Origin: Archegozetes longisetosus
Lineage: Eukaryota > Arthropoda > Arachnida > Sarcoptiformes > Trhypochthoniidae
Reading direction: 5' to 3'
DNA: 64,000 nucleotides
Assembly (NCBI GenBank): GCA_018873245.2
Contig: JAEMBT020000008.1
Span: forward strand, 12,009,172 to 12,073,171
The position numbers and the translations under genes were made by a program. Positions 34,561-47,770 of the stretch are shown here, in pieces (within the stretch, counting starts at the first letter, position 1; each line of letters opens with the position of its first letter). The notes beneath the pieces were generated by a model, which saw only the letters and a program-made list of their open reading frames with translations, was not told the origin of the DNA and made no database searches.

Positions 34561-35235
34561 ATTCTAGATTAATTCTATGTAGTGGTACTTCTAGTAAGTA
34601 ACTCATGCTAAAGATGTAAAGAAATGAGAATATTAAATAATGTTATGGATAGAATTAATGAATTAAATATTAAATCGCTATGTTTCACGTTAAATTTTTA
34701 ATCAAAGAGACTTTGTCTCTAAGATGACTGATTTTATGCCGCGTTAATTGATTCTAATGAAACAAATTTATTGCGCTATTCTATTGCTTTTATCTCTTAT
34801 TCTGATTGATCTTTCTAACTTCGTAGACAACTTTCATAAAAAGTCTCTATTCCACACAATCTTTAGAGTGTAAATAAGATAGGGAAAAGAATGTTCTCTG
34901 TGTATATAAGTACTTATCGTAAGGAGATAGATAAATGTAAACCCTTTCATTCAAACTCAAACTGGGAATAGTTATAATAGTGTATAAATTTCTAGGAACT
35001 TTAAGGAACACTTCTTTTGAATTAACTGATATTGGAAGAAAAATTATTCAACCCAAGGTCAAAGGAAAAAATTAATTAAAAATACATAGATTAAACAATC
35101 AGTGAATTTTGCACTGAGAAGTTAACTTTGGCGAAGAACCAAGTTGATAGGATTGATTCAAGTATTTACCAACATAATAATATAATGCATGAAAATATGG
35201 GTGTTTCTGATTTTTACTATGGCTTAGTAGTTTAT
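34561..35235. other. Spacer, no gene seen
   Basis: AT-rich sequence. I find no coding signal or clear repeat. Confidence 0.4.
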
Positions 35236-35243
35236 TCTAATAG

Positions 35244-35826
35244 TAAGGATTGAGGTTCTTCCCACCTGGGCTCAAAACGACTGTCGTCACGACGACGAGA
35301 GGCACCGCGCCAAAGGTGCCTCATTTAAACGGCTTCACATTTGTGTTAATATTGTCTGTATTTTTTGTTTGATTTAAAATAATTGCATTTGACTCGTGTA
35401 TCTTTACTAATATCGGAAGCATGTGTTCAATACAACCAAGTAGAATCTGATATTTTTTTGAAACTATTAATATTTTAACCTTAATTTAGATTAGAGATGG
35501 CATACATATCTGCGAGTTATAATAATGGCTCCCGGATGTCGCTATGACTGCAAACAGTTAAAGGGCGCCTATTATTGAGCTTTTAGATAAAAATAAATAT
35601 TATATTTAATTATTAGATCTATTTTTAATGCTTTAAATGTTTATTAGCTGATAATTAATTAAATAACTTAACCTTTTTCTAAACAGTTGATTAGCTTTCA
35701 AGATATGAATGAGTTATTCAAATATTGAGGCGTTTGGCGTCTAAATTTGAATGCCCTAATTTTAGGCTTAATTGTCGCTGTCTTTGCGACCTATGCAAGA
35801 GGGCACCGGGCAATGCTCAATCCTTA
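35244..35826. mobile_element. hAT-type MITE
   Basis: Ends TAAGGATTGAGG / CTCAATCCTTA with an 8-bp target duplication TCTAATAG / TCTTATAG (35236-35243, 35827-35834; one mismatch). 583 bp, GC-richer near both ends (CCCACCTGGGCTC, GGGCACCGGGCAATG). No transposase. Confidence 0.8.
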
Positions 35827-35876
35827 TCTTATAGTATATTCATCAACGAATTGTTTTTATTCCCATTAGATGACAC

Positions 35877-36015
35877 CTAAATAATTACTCAACAAAAATG
35901 TTCGAACTTGTCATCCATACTCTATATCTTTATAAACTATACAATATATAGTTTATAAAGATATGGAGTATGGATAACAAGTTATTTCGAACATTTTTAT
36001 TGAGTAATTATTTAG
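35877..36015. repeat. 139-bp near-perfect palindrome
   Basis: Arms of about 65 bp around a 7-nt loop (CAATATA at 35942). The outer edge is CTAAATAATTACTCAA and its complement. Only a few mismatches occur (for example CTCTATATC versus GATATGGAG). As RNA it would make one long hairpin. It is either a minimal foldback MITE or a hairpin locus. It lies between a hAT MITE and a Tc1 derivative. Confidence 0.9.
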
Positions 36016-36036
36016 ATTTTAAAAATGATTATTATA

Positions 36037-36515
36037 CAGGGTTACACGAAATATTTTACCCGTGGATCACAGCAAAAACTACAAATAATACAAAATCAAG
36101 CTAACATTTCTAATCATCTAAATTTGATTTAAAGTGAACTATCTCCAAAATTTTAAGAGTTTAATTTAAGGGTCATTTCTGTCAATATTTAACATATTGG
36201 GTCTGTAATTAAGGATGAAATTGAGGTAAAAATGCTTGAAGAAGTTGGTTCAGACAGTTTTTTATACACAACTACTTCAACATCTCACAGACGTGCTCAA
36301 AAGCCTGAAAAATCACACTGAATCATCTGAAGATTCACTTTGCTCTTATCCCGAACGCATGAAAGCTATTATAGCTGCGAACGGGAAGCACACAAATTAT
36401 TGAAATTTTGTAAATTAACCTCATTTTATGTAACGTTTAAAATAAAGTTTACTTCAATTTTTTACCATTTGTAGTTTTTGCTGTGGACCCAGGATAAAAT
36501 ATTTCGTGCAACCCT
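36037..36515 (+). mobile_element. Tc1/mariner deletion derivative
   Basis: 479 bp between TA dinucleotides. The inverted ends of about 50 bp start CAGGGTTRCACGAAATATTTT. Near the right end the plus strand keeps the last codons of a mariner-type transposase (PERMKAIIAANGKHTNY then stop, about 36350-36400). The catalytic region is deleted. Confidence 0.9.
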
Positions 36516-36917
36516 GTATATATTGTTTATCTTCTATGGATTTTAACTTTAACCTAATTAGTTATCTTCCAAATGCGTTCGGTCTTGTAAGTGGAACTGA
36601 TATTGCGAGGATAAAACTATAATATCAAGTCGCATAACACGTGAAATAACATAATCTACATATGAAATATCTGTTTTCGTTAGTTGAAAGTGATAGATTT
36701 ATCAATTCACTTATTAATGATAAGATATAGAATATGAAACTAAGGAGCTCTTTAAAGACTGGATATTACTTTCAAACTTTGTCTGACATGCTTTATGCAT
36801 AGACTTATGTTAATAAAAACATTTATTCAAATCAGCCTGATCTGCGATAACTTATTTTATTATACTGTGTTATAATATTACACTAGTATAATTATATGAA
36901 ATTCATATTAAAGTTCG
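36516..36917. other. 5' flank of the kinase gene
   Basis: AT-rich. It presumably holds the promoter and 5' UTR of the kinase gene, but no element can be singled out. Confidence 0.35.
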
Positions 36918-38489
<1,572 letters not shown>

Positions 38490-38543
38490 TTAGAATTTGC
38501 AACGTTTCGAACAGCACTTATAATGAAAAAATATCCTATTTAC

Positions 38544-39190
38544 AGGGTGTTTGACTTCACGTTCCCCTATTTTGTGTTATTATAATTTTTTGATTGGTTT
38601 ATTCTATAAAGTTTATAAGTGCATGAATATGTAGCAAAACTGCGAGTATTTTATAGCACAAAAAATCAAATATAATTAATTAATATTTCCTATCTTTTTT
38701 ATATTTTTAATGAATTTCATATAGTTATTTCACGGTAAAATCTATTATTTATCTACTAATACTATACCAAATTATGGCAAATTAACAGTAGATTATATAA
38801 ATGATTATAACATTATTTAAATCTAAAGTAATATAATTAAATGTTTTCTCAAAAGTATTAATACTTAATTTCGTATTTTAAAAAAATTAATGAAAATAGC
38901 CATTTTAAAGGGTTATTTCTAGTGTCATTTGATTGTTGGACATATTAGTAAGCTCTCCATAGGTTAGGAATGTCTCTACAATTCGGTTGATTGTCTTATG
39001 GTCTGGTCGAATATTATACTTCCTTTGAAGAGCACGCTGAGTTTGTATAACACTTTCTCCATTTTTAAAATATTCGACAACAATATGTATTCTCTCATCA
39101 GTAGTATAAGGATATGGTACCTTGACACCAGTAAAGAAAAATAGTAAAACAATATATTGAATTATATTGAGTATAAGCAAAATAACTTAT
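38544..39190 (-). pseudogene. Transposase N-terminal HTH fragment
   Basis: The minus frame 39150-38905 reads YTTDERIHIVVEYFKNGESV then QTQRALQRKYNIRPDHKTIN, the helix-turn-helix N-terminus (DUF4817-like) of IS630/mariner-related transposases. The catalytic domain is absent. A CAGGGTGTTTGACTTCACG end at 38544 may be its left terminus; the right terminus was not found. Confidence 0.65.
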
Positions 39191-39343
39191 TATTTTGAAA
39201 CCAATATGCATTATAACTTATACTAAATTTCTAGATGTAAACATGTTTACAATTTATTAAATCACTAGTTATACTCTTATACTATAATAAGTATTAAAAG
39301 TATTAATCAAAAGTAAAGTATTATTTATGATTATGATTCTAAT

Positions 39344-39703
39344 CATGTGTTGAACACGGACCAATCTAACTTTAATTATGAGATTTACAAAGACAGAACA
39401 CTTACATATATTGGAGAGGAAGATACTTATGCAACAGTAGATTCTATGTATTCAATAACTCATTCTTATACAATACAACCATTAATTAGCTCTGAGAGAA
39501 GACTTGTTGGAAAATTATCATGTTTAAAAGAAATCAACGGAGAATTTGGTCCAAATGTTGAAAGAGATTTATTTAAAGCAAATAATATATTTGTGGTGTG
39601 CAGTACTTCTGGAAAGCTTTCAAAAAATTTAGTAAAAGAATTCGTAAAAAATATTATTAAGCCAAACATCAATCAGAATTTTCTTTAACTCGTTGATTCA
39701 TAT
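39344..39703 (+). pseudogene. DDE transposase fragment
   Basis: The frame from 39347 shows LNTDQSNF, THSYTIQPLISSERR, GEFGPNVERDLFKANNIFV and, after one stop, LVDSYNN. I recognise the pattern of DDE transposases widespread in arthropods, with the first Asp in NTDQ and the second in VDS. Sequence after the second Asp is replaced by a palindromic MITE. Both ends are missing. Confidence 0.65.
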
Positions 39704-40083
39704 AACAATTGAGTGACGGTATGCAATAACCAGTCATCTCTTGATCAGTATTGCATTTTTAAAAGGCCTTATACAAGCAACGCCTTTCGAAAGAATAAGC
39801 TACTTATTACTTAAGAACATTACTTAAAATTATTCAATATATACTTAATTTTAGTTGTTTCGTTTAATCTGTTATTAATTTTATTATTTTCCCTCAAAAT
39901 TTAACGTTTTGCTTCATTGAAACCTTTGTTTATTTAATAAACAAAGGTTTCATTTAGTTCAAAACTCTCATTCAATATATGTCGTGCTTTATGTTCTACT
40001 CTTAAATAGTATTAGTTAAGCTTTTTTCATGTGCAATACTGATCAAGAGATGACTGGTTATTGCATAACATAACTCAATTGTA
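39704..40083. mobile_element. Palindromic MITE
   Basis: Inverted arms with ACAATTGAGT outermost, then TATGCAATAACCAGTCATCT and CTTGATCAGTATTGCA, facing their complements at 40036-40083. The centre has a perfect palindrome GAAACCTTTGTTTATTTAAT/complement near 39920-39952. No coding capacity. The boundary could instead be the TA pair at 39720/40066. Confidence 0.8.
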
Positions 40084-40863
40084 GAGTAGCAGTGAAGAGT
40101 AATAGTAGGTCATATTTACTAAGCTTACAGTGCATATTTAAACTTGTGTCATTCTACAAGCTTCATGTTTGTATTTCGGTCAAAAGTTATTTGTCTTTAA
40201 TTTTACTTTAGAACGAAAATTAGCTCAATAATTTCACAGTAATATAAATGGAAGAATAAGCAGCGATTTTCATAATTATCCATTGGCTCTAAATTAGTCT
40301 ATTCTATTTGAGTAGTTGGTCACCATATGGCATAATTATTATATTTATTTTAAAATTTGAATTTCGTTCAATAGCCATGCCTGTACTTTCAGAATAGTTT
40401 AATGTCAATATTGATCTTCAAAAATTTTAATCAAATCGAAGTGGGCGTGTGTAGTAAATAAACATCTAGATGATGAAATCTTGAATGTCAAAAAATATGA
40501 ACGAACTTTCAATAAATTAAATTTCAAGAACTAAAAGGTGTTAATAAATTCTGATGAAAATGCTGACATGGATTTCCAAGATATCTACAGAAAAAAATCA
40601 TTGTTATAGAAATTTCTGACTCTTTCGATTAGAATTTGGACCTTTTAATTAATGAATTTTTTAAAACATTCCCCAACAGTCATTATATTAAATATTTGAT
40701 TTTTATTTAATATTTTGAAAATATGAAAATTCACTCAATAAATGTTTGCTATAAGAAACGTCACCCAATGTTACTTTGAAAATTTAGAGTATCATTTATA
40801 CGTCATTAAAAATGATAAGACTGTAACAAGTTATTTATTTATAATTCGAAAAATTTGAGTACA
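40084..40863 (+). promoter_or_regulatory. 5' flank of receptor F
   Basis: No gene. The parts from about 40100 to 40400 and from 40665 to 40863 align loosely with the 5' flank of receptor E (17340-17640 and 17930-18156). They include the ATTATATTAAATATTTG element and GATAAGACTGTAACAAGTTA, 50 bp before the start codon. Probably promoter plus leader. Confidence 0.45.
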
Positions 40864-42931
40864 ATGTATTCGCATTTAAGGCTAGTAATAAATCCACGAC
40901 TTCCTTGGATTATTGTTAATCAAACTATTGATAAACAGTATTGCGAAGGAATCCAATGTGAACTTCTCAAATATGTGTCAAAATCATTGAACTTTACTTA
41001 TGAATTCATAAAAGAACATGATGGAATGGGATATCGATTGCAAAACAAAACGTGGACAGGATTTGTTGGCAAAATACACCAGAATGTAAGCCAAGTTGAA
41101 TAAATACTATATCTGATTTTGTTGAAAATAATCATGAAATCCAAGATTCATAAGTTTATTCCTTAATAAATAGAAACATTAATTGTTAGTATAAATAATT
41201 TTTTTATAGGATTACTCCAACTTAATAAAAAATTTGATACTTTTTCTACACTTGATGAAGTTGTTCAGATCAATTTGAACAACTTTCTAAGAAATTTTTC
41301 AAAATTTTTAATTTAAAATTGCTGTATAGGAAGCAGATGTGACTTTCAGTCCATTTGGTATAAGAGAAGGACCTTTTGTGGCAAATATTGTTGACTATTC
41401 GATTCCTTATAATATCGAAAGACCTGTTATTTTAACTCATGTAACAAACGAAATGAAACCCGATCTCTTTTCTTATTTCACTGCATTTGATGTGAGTGTT
41501 TGGTTCGTTATAATGATTTATTTGATGTTGGTCATTCTTATCGCTATAATATTTCGCGAACTCATCTTAGTTGAAAGGCGATTATCTTGCGAATTAATAT
41601 CTCAATTGTTGTTCAGATTTTATGCGAGTTGTCTTCAAAAAGGTACGAGACTAATATACTGTGTAACACAATTCGATATAAGAAAGTAAAAATTTATTAA
41701 AAAGGGACTTTTCAATATTTTTATAGAAAAACTTTATAAAAAACAAGAGGTGTAACGAAAGTTTACATTATGACACATTTGATATAACAGCTATTCCCCA
41801 GATGAATATGACGAAGACGAAACTGAATATTGTCAATGGCATCTTTGAGAACTCTGTATGGGATTTTGAAACTTAAATTTCAGTTATGTTATTGACAATA
41901 TTCAGCTTTGCCTTCGTTACATTCATTAGGAGTATGACTAGCATATCAAGTACATTTTAACATAAAATTTTCATCATGCCTCTTAATTTTTATAAAGTTT
42001 TCTTGTAATAATATTGAAAAATCCTTTCGTAATAAATTTTTACTCTCTGATACTGAATTGTGTTAGTCTTATATACATAAGCACATTGTTCTCTAATAAA
42101 CTTTTTATAGAAATGTTATTAAGAAAACACTTTGTGGTCAGCTTTCAGACATTAATACTCATATCATTTTGGTTGATTGGAATATGCTTTGTGTCTATTT
42201 TATTCTCAAGTGAATTAACTGCTAAATTAGGTCTCAAAACGTCCGTCAAACAAATAGACACAATTGAAGAACTGGTGGAATCTAACATAAAATTTGTTAT
42301 ATCTAAAGCATTTCCAGCACATCAGACTATAGAAGCGAAAAATAAGCAATTGTTTGATAAGATTTTAAATAAAGCAATGAAAGACAAAACTATAATATAT
42401 TTACATGAATTTAGCGAAGAAAAATGGATTAAAGGAGTAGTGGATCAACAAAATGCTTTATTCTTATTTGAAGTTCCTATCAAAATAATTATAAGTAAAG
42501 CATCGAAAAAATTGAAACAAAAATGTAGATTCAGATACTTGCCCGAGGATTACGGAGTATTCTATGCTCTAACTATTGCTTCGAGTATGAGATTAAATAA
42601 ACAGTTCAGACATGAACTCAATTTAAAGTTAGAAATTCTTATAAAATCAATAAGAACTTCAATTTTAAGTTTGAATTACAACACTTTTTCTATTTTCAGA
42701 GTTTCTCATTATATGACAACTGGTATTATTGAACATAAGCTAAAAGCAGCAACTAGAGAAAGTGAAAAATGTTTAGTTAGCGATATTTCCATTGTCAGTA
42801 ATGAATTTCGTGAATTGAATTTTGATGACTATATTGGAGTGATCTCAGTCTTTACAAGTGGTTTTATCTTAAGCTTCGTTTCTTTAATTATCGAATCATT
42901 GATCAAGTTTTCTAAAGTTCCAGTTATTTAA
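40864..42931 (+). CDS. Ionotropic receptor F (iGluR-like, 427 aa)
   Basis: Intact. Exons: 40864-41085, 41330-41642, 42111-42627, 42700-42931 (222, 313, 517, 232 nt; in frame). Same architecture as its paralogs: S1 in exons 1-2, TM1 and pore segment in exon 2, TM3 (SSELTAKL) and S2 in exon 3, TM4 in exon 4. Exon 2 starts EADVTFSPFGIREGPF, shared only with receptor H. Exon 3 starts with a Glu codon across the junction where the others have Asp. Intron 2, about 50 nt in G and H, is 468 nt here because of an inserted inverted-repeat element. From 40846 to about 41500, intron 1 included, it is almost identical to receptor H 20 kb away. No signal peptide is visible. Confidence 0.87.
41659..42070. 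mobile_element. Inverted-repeat insertion in intron 2 of receptor F
   Basis: GTGTAACACAATTCGATATA on the left faces TACTGAATTGTGTTAG on the right, with further matches (AGTAAAAATTTATTA). Inside is a second hairpin (TGAATATTGTCAATGGCAT with TTATTGACAATATTCA, about 41805-41925). Paralog H has the uninterrupted intron (CTAATATATATAAGC), which defines the insertion to within a few bases. Confidence 0.75.
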
Positions 42932-43134
42932 ATTTTATACAAAAACGTTACAATTTTCACGATATTATAGAGTCAATCAAAACTAACTATCAAATTCTTT
43001 TAGACAGAATCTAAATATTCCTGAAAATTCTTGAAAATTTAGGTTTTCTGAGTTTTTCGAAATATTATCAAAAAGCCAGTAATCGATCAATAAATTTTTA
43101 GATGTAAGCGGAAAAAATCTTTAATCAATTTGAT

Positions 43135-43171
43135 ATGAAATAAGTATAAAATGGTCTATACATTGATAATA
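43135..43171 (+). promoter_or_regulatory. Conserved 37-bp spacer block, copy 3
   Basis: Identical over the AAAATGGTCTATACATTGAT core to the copies at 12855, 20538, 46796 and 58385. It is about 200 bp after the stop of receptor F and 1.9 kb before the start of receptor G. Confidence 0.7.
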
Positions 43172-43417
43172 AGTGTTGAGATGTTTCAAAGTGATGAATA
43201 CATTAGAAGTTTTGCATTAAAATCTTATTTATATGTCTTAATAGCACCCAAATGTAGCTGTCGATAGCGAATTACAATAAACTTTTCTCGTTGCAAATAT
43301 GATGAGTTTATTATTTATTTCTTATAATAAAGTTATTTATTTTTGTTTTTTAGAAACTTTCATCAAAGCATTTATGAAACGAAATTTATTCTGATTCTTA
43401 TTTGATAATTTAATGTA

Positions 43418-44584
43418 CAGTATCGAAAAAATTACTTTGACGTAATCTAGAGCAAACTATTATAATTAAAGTAAATCAATTGCATATTCGAATTGTACGT
43501 TAAAAACTACATTGAAAAATGATGTATGACAAACTTTAAGATAACGATTGTATAATTACTATAGGCGTGATTCTCTACGTATCATAAAACCTTATTAATT
43601 CTCTCCTCAATAGTGCTTTAACTTCAGTGTTTTACCAGAGAATACCTGATAAACACATTTTAAGTTACTTTCATATCTGATAGCCATTTAACTCTACTTT
43701 GTTTCTCAATAATTCTAACAATACTCTAACAAATGAATTTTACAATAAAATTACCTTATAGTGGCCCAGTAAACATATTTTTATTAGCTATGTCTAAAGA
43801 AGAGATCAATTCTCAAGTTTATTCTTTGGTCTGTTGGATCAAAATCAACGAGAACATAGTTGATAATAAATATTAATGAACCTTTTTTAATGTTCTTTTA
43901 AACGTAGAATCCAAATGTGCAATTGGTTTTCCTCTATCATAGTTTATGACAGTGATGTATAGCTTTAGACTAAGAATAAGACTAAGCAAAATAAGACATT
44001 AAAATCGTTTGGCTTAAGAATAAGCCTAAGTCAGACAAATGATTTTTGGATTTTCAAATTAAGACTAAGACAAATGAAATTTCTTTCTATAAAATTAAGA
44101 CTAAAACAAAGAAACAGATTTATATGAGTAAGACTAAAACTAAGACAAAATCAGAAGTTTAGATATAAATACTGTCACTTAATCCATTAGAAATTATTCA
44201 TTTTTTGAAGTTTTCGATTATAAAATCATTTTTAAAGCACCAGATAAACAATTGCACTCCTATTGCAATACATTTTAATAGTGAATGTCTTATGCTTAGT
44301 TTTGTTCTGTTTGTATATTGATCATTTTATGAAACATATTAAATAATAAAAAATTTCAAAATGTTATAATAGATGCTATAAAGAGATAACTAACACAAGT
44401 AGTAAGAATAAGACTAAGCAAAAGGTAAGCAAAACGAAAATTTTTTACTATAAGACTAAAACTAAGATAAGAGAGATGAAATTTGTGGCTATGAGACTAA
44501 GACAAGACAAACTAAAAATCTCTAAGCTATACATCACTAGTTTATGATCTAGACTACGGCAAAATCAATTTTCCGACAATTTGC
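43418..44584. mobile_element. Tc1-like MITE, split by a hAT element
   Basis: The left part (43418-43949) and right part (44540-44584) carry diverged inverted ends related to those of 33876-34560 (CTAGAGCAAACTATTATAA on the left; ATGATCTAGACTACGGCAAA on the right). The spacer homologous in the other copies reads ATGTACATT without interruption, so the insertion lies right after ATGTACA. No transposase motif remains. Confidence 0.7.
43950..44539. mobile_element. hAT MITE nested in a Tc1-like MITE
   Basis: Inverted ends CAGTGATGTATAGCTT / AAGCTATACATCACTA and a perfect 8-bp target duplication GTTTATGA (43942-43949, 44540-44547). The 590-bp interior is full of loosely repeated AAGACTAAGAC(A)AA units on one strand, from both ends inward. 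No transposase. Confidence 0.93.
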
Positions 44585-45060
44585 ATTCAAAAGTTTAATT
44601 ATCGTTGGTAGCAATCAGAAATGATAATTTTAATTGTCTCTTCTTCGAAGAAATCTTAATGAAAATTTTACTCAAATATAAAATAGTAATAAAAGTAAAC
44701 TACAAATCAAATTTGGAGAAATTTATATATGTGTCTGAGTGAAATTGATCTCTTTCTTACTGTTGTCACGAATTATGAAGTACAAAAGTGTAATAAATTA
44801 AATATTCATCAATAAAAATCTCATTAATGTTTCTAAGCAACTGATATTTGTATATTCAATTTTTAATCCATGGTTCAGAAGCTGTATATTTAGTGCATAA
44901 GGTAACATGTTAAAATTTGCTCAATATATGATTGCCAAGTCAGATGTTATGTGGCAGTTTTCTTAGATTTCTTGAAAACACAATGTTCTCGATTATATCA
45001 CCGAACAAATAACGAGATTATAACAAGTTATTTATTTAAAATCCAATAAACATAAATGAA

Positions 45061-46740
45061 ATGTACTCGCATTTAAGATTAGTAATAGAACCACACATTC
45101 CTTGGATTATAATTAATCAAACAATAAATAAACAGTATTGCAAAGGAATCCAATGCGAACTTCTTAAATATGTCTCAAAATCATTGAACTTTACTTATGA
45201 ATTCATAACCGAAAATAAAGGAATAGAACATCAATTTATGAATAAAACTTGGGTCGGATTTCTCGGTAGAATTGTTCGGAATGTAAGTCATATTCAATGA
45301 ATACTATATCTGATCTTTTGAGCATAATCATGAAATCAAAATTTCCCAAGTTTTTTAGCTCCTGTAGGTTACTGTTTAATAACAGAAGGTGTTATATTAT
45401 CATTAGATACCTAAGAATTAATAAAAATCATTCTGTGAATTTAAGAGAAATGATCTTATAAATATTTCAGAGAAATTTCCAAAAAATTTGTATAATTTAA
45501 AATTTCTGTATAGGAAGCAGATATGACTTTCAGTCCCTTCGGCATAAAAGAAGAAGCTTTTGTAGCAAATATTATTGACTATTCGATTCCTTATAACATC
45601 GAAAGGGCTATTATTTTAACTCATGTAACAAATGAAATGAAACCCGATCTCTTTTCTTATTTCACTGCACTTGATGTGAGTGTTTGGTCCCTTATATTCA
45701 TTTTTTTCATGACAATGGTTTTTATCATTTCATTATTTCATGAAATCACTTTGGTTAAAAAACGAATTTCGTGTGAATTCATATTTGAGTTGTTGTTCAG
45801 ATTTTATGCAAGTTGTCTTCAAAAAGGTATCAGGCTATTGTATTTAAACAGTGCTCTCAAATATACATTTTATAGATATGTTATTGGAGAAAAACATCGT
45901 GGTCAGTTTTCAGACATTATCACTCATGTCTTTTTGGTTAATTGGTATATCTTTTATATCCGTTTTATTCTCAAGTGAATTAACTGCTAAACTAGGTCTC
46001 AAAACACCCGTCAGACAAATTGATACAATTGAAGAACTGGTAGATTCTAACCTAAAATTTGTTATATCTAAAGCATTTCCAGCACATCTGACTAGAGATG
46101 ATAAACATAAACAATTATTTCAAAAGATTTTTAATAAAGCAGTGAATGACAAGACTATTATAAAAATAAGTGAGCTCTTTGAAGAGAAATGGATTGAAGG
46201 AGTAGCGAATCAGCAAAATGCTTTGTTCTTATATGAAGTCCCCATCAAATTGATTATAAGTAAAGCATCGAAAAAATTGAAACGAAAGTGTAGATTCAGA
46301 TATTTATCCGAAGATTATGGACCATCCTATGCTCTGACTATTGCTTCGAGTACAAGATTGAGTAAACAATTTAGAGACGAACTCAATTTAAAGTTAGAAA
46401 AAAATATTCAAATAGATAAAAATCTGCTTTTTAAAAACAATATTTTAAAATTTGTTCTACTTTCAGAGTTTCTCAATATATGTCGACTGGTATTATTAAA
46501 TATCAATTAAAAACATTCACTCGTGAATGTGAAAAATGCTTTGTTAATGATATTTCTACAGTCAGTAATGAATTTCGTGAATTAAATTTTGATGACTATA
46601 TTGGAGTGATCGCAGTCTTTACAAGTAGTTGTGTCTTAAGTTTCGTTTCTTTCATCATCGAATCATTAGTTAAGTTTTCTGAAATGACAGTCGTTTTCCG
46701 AATATTTCGAAATATTAGCAGAAAACAAGCAGTTGATTAA
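45061..46740 (+). CDS. Ionotropic receptor G (iGluR-like, 441 aa)
   Basis: Intact and the most compact copy. Exons: 45061-45282, 45514-45826, 45876-46392, 46467-46740 (222, 313, 517, 274 nt; in frame). Introns 2 and 3 are only 49 and 74 nt. S1 (PWIIINQTINKQYC; EADMTFSPFGIKEEAF), TM1, pore segment (FYASCLQKD), TM3 (SSELTAKLGLK), S2 (CRFRYLSEDYG, where the others have RYLPEDYG) and TM4 are present. The C-terminal tail after TM4 is the longest of the family (about 27 residues, basic). No N-terminal domain or signal peptide is visible. No transposon lies in its introns. Confidence 0.88.
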
Positions 46741-46795
46741 TACATTTTTTGGATAAAAAAGAAAATTTCTTCCAATCAATTTTATATGAAATGAG

Positions 46796-46832
46796 TGTAA
46801 AATGGTCTATACATTGATAATATACGCTGAGA
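46796..46832 (+). promoter_or_regulatory. Conserved 37-bp spacer block, copy 4
   Basis: Two changes from the consensus on the left side (ATGAGTGTAAAATGG). It is only about 55 bp after the stop of receptor G, so its distance from the coding region is not fixed. Confidence 0.65.
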
Positions 46833-47159
46833 TGTCTGAAAACAATAAATTTATTACAGGTTCTAATCGAAATATTATTCATATTTCGCTTAATAGAATT
46901 CAAATGTAACTGTCGATTAAGGCAAATAATTTCATTAAACCTTTCCTCATTCCAAATAAGACAAGTATGTTATTTTTTTTTCTTATATCAAAGTTATTTA
47001 TTTTGTTTTCTTAGAAACTTGTTAAAATATTTTTGGATTGAATAAAAATAATTCTGATCGTAGTTTAATAATTTGATGTACATTTCAAAATTTAATGATC
47101 GTTGATGGCAATTGAAATTCATGTTTCGTCATTCATTATTTTCCATCAGAACATAATAA

Positions 47160-47770
47160 TGTTATGCAGATATAAATTCTTTGATTTTAAATCAGTTTTC
47201 CATTCTTTTAAAATAGTTTGTCAAACAGTTATCTTTAAAATGCTTTATATTTTATGTAATGCTTTACTAATGCCTTCAAGGTTATCATTGTATTATCGTT
47301 AGCTATGAAATGCGGTGAATATTTTAAAAGAATAACAATTCAGATCTATTTTGTTTATATAAGATATGTTTAAAAACTGGCAAAGAGAGTCAGTCTTTGG
47401 GCGGAGGCCTTGAGAAGAGGACCTCATTATGCCCCTAAGTGAATGTGAAAAAGTGTTAGAAAGAAGTAAAATCTTTTAATATGTGAGAAATTTTAAATAT
47501 GTTTATAACACTTTTATGTATCAATCAAATAATGAAATCAAGTCTAAGTCCTATTTTATATTTCTTTATCTATTTTTTAATTAAATATTATATTAATTAC
47601 TTATAATTTTTAAAGAAAATAAAAGATTGCAATCAAACAAAGTATAATATAACTAATAATTTAATAGAATATTTGTTTCAGAATTCTGGATAAATAGTTA
47701 ACTTTAGTCCCCAGTTATGCGTGTAGGTTTATGAGCTCGAACCTGAACGGCATAACAATAAAATGCGTAA
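47160..47770 (+). repeat. Duplicated spacer block, copy 2
   Basis: Partner of 316-905. It shares the AAAGAGAGTCAGTCTTTGGG string near 47385 and the CAGAATTCTGGATAAATAGT string near 47680. Confidence 0.75.

Larger units (their letters stand above)
42932..45060. other. Spacer between receptors F and G
   Basis: Holds the conserved 37-bp block and a Tc1-like MITE with a hAT element inside it, each listed separately. The rest aligns with the other receptor spacers. 44940-45060 is the conserved 5' flank of receptor G. No gene is seen. Confidence 0.5.

Noticed and set aside
42014-42110. Extension of receptor F exon 3 upstream of 42111
   Set aside because: The paralogs show a TATAG acceptor at this point, and the extra codons are intron and inserted-element sequence.
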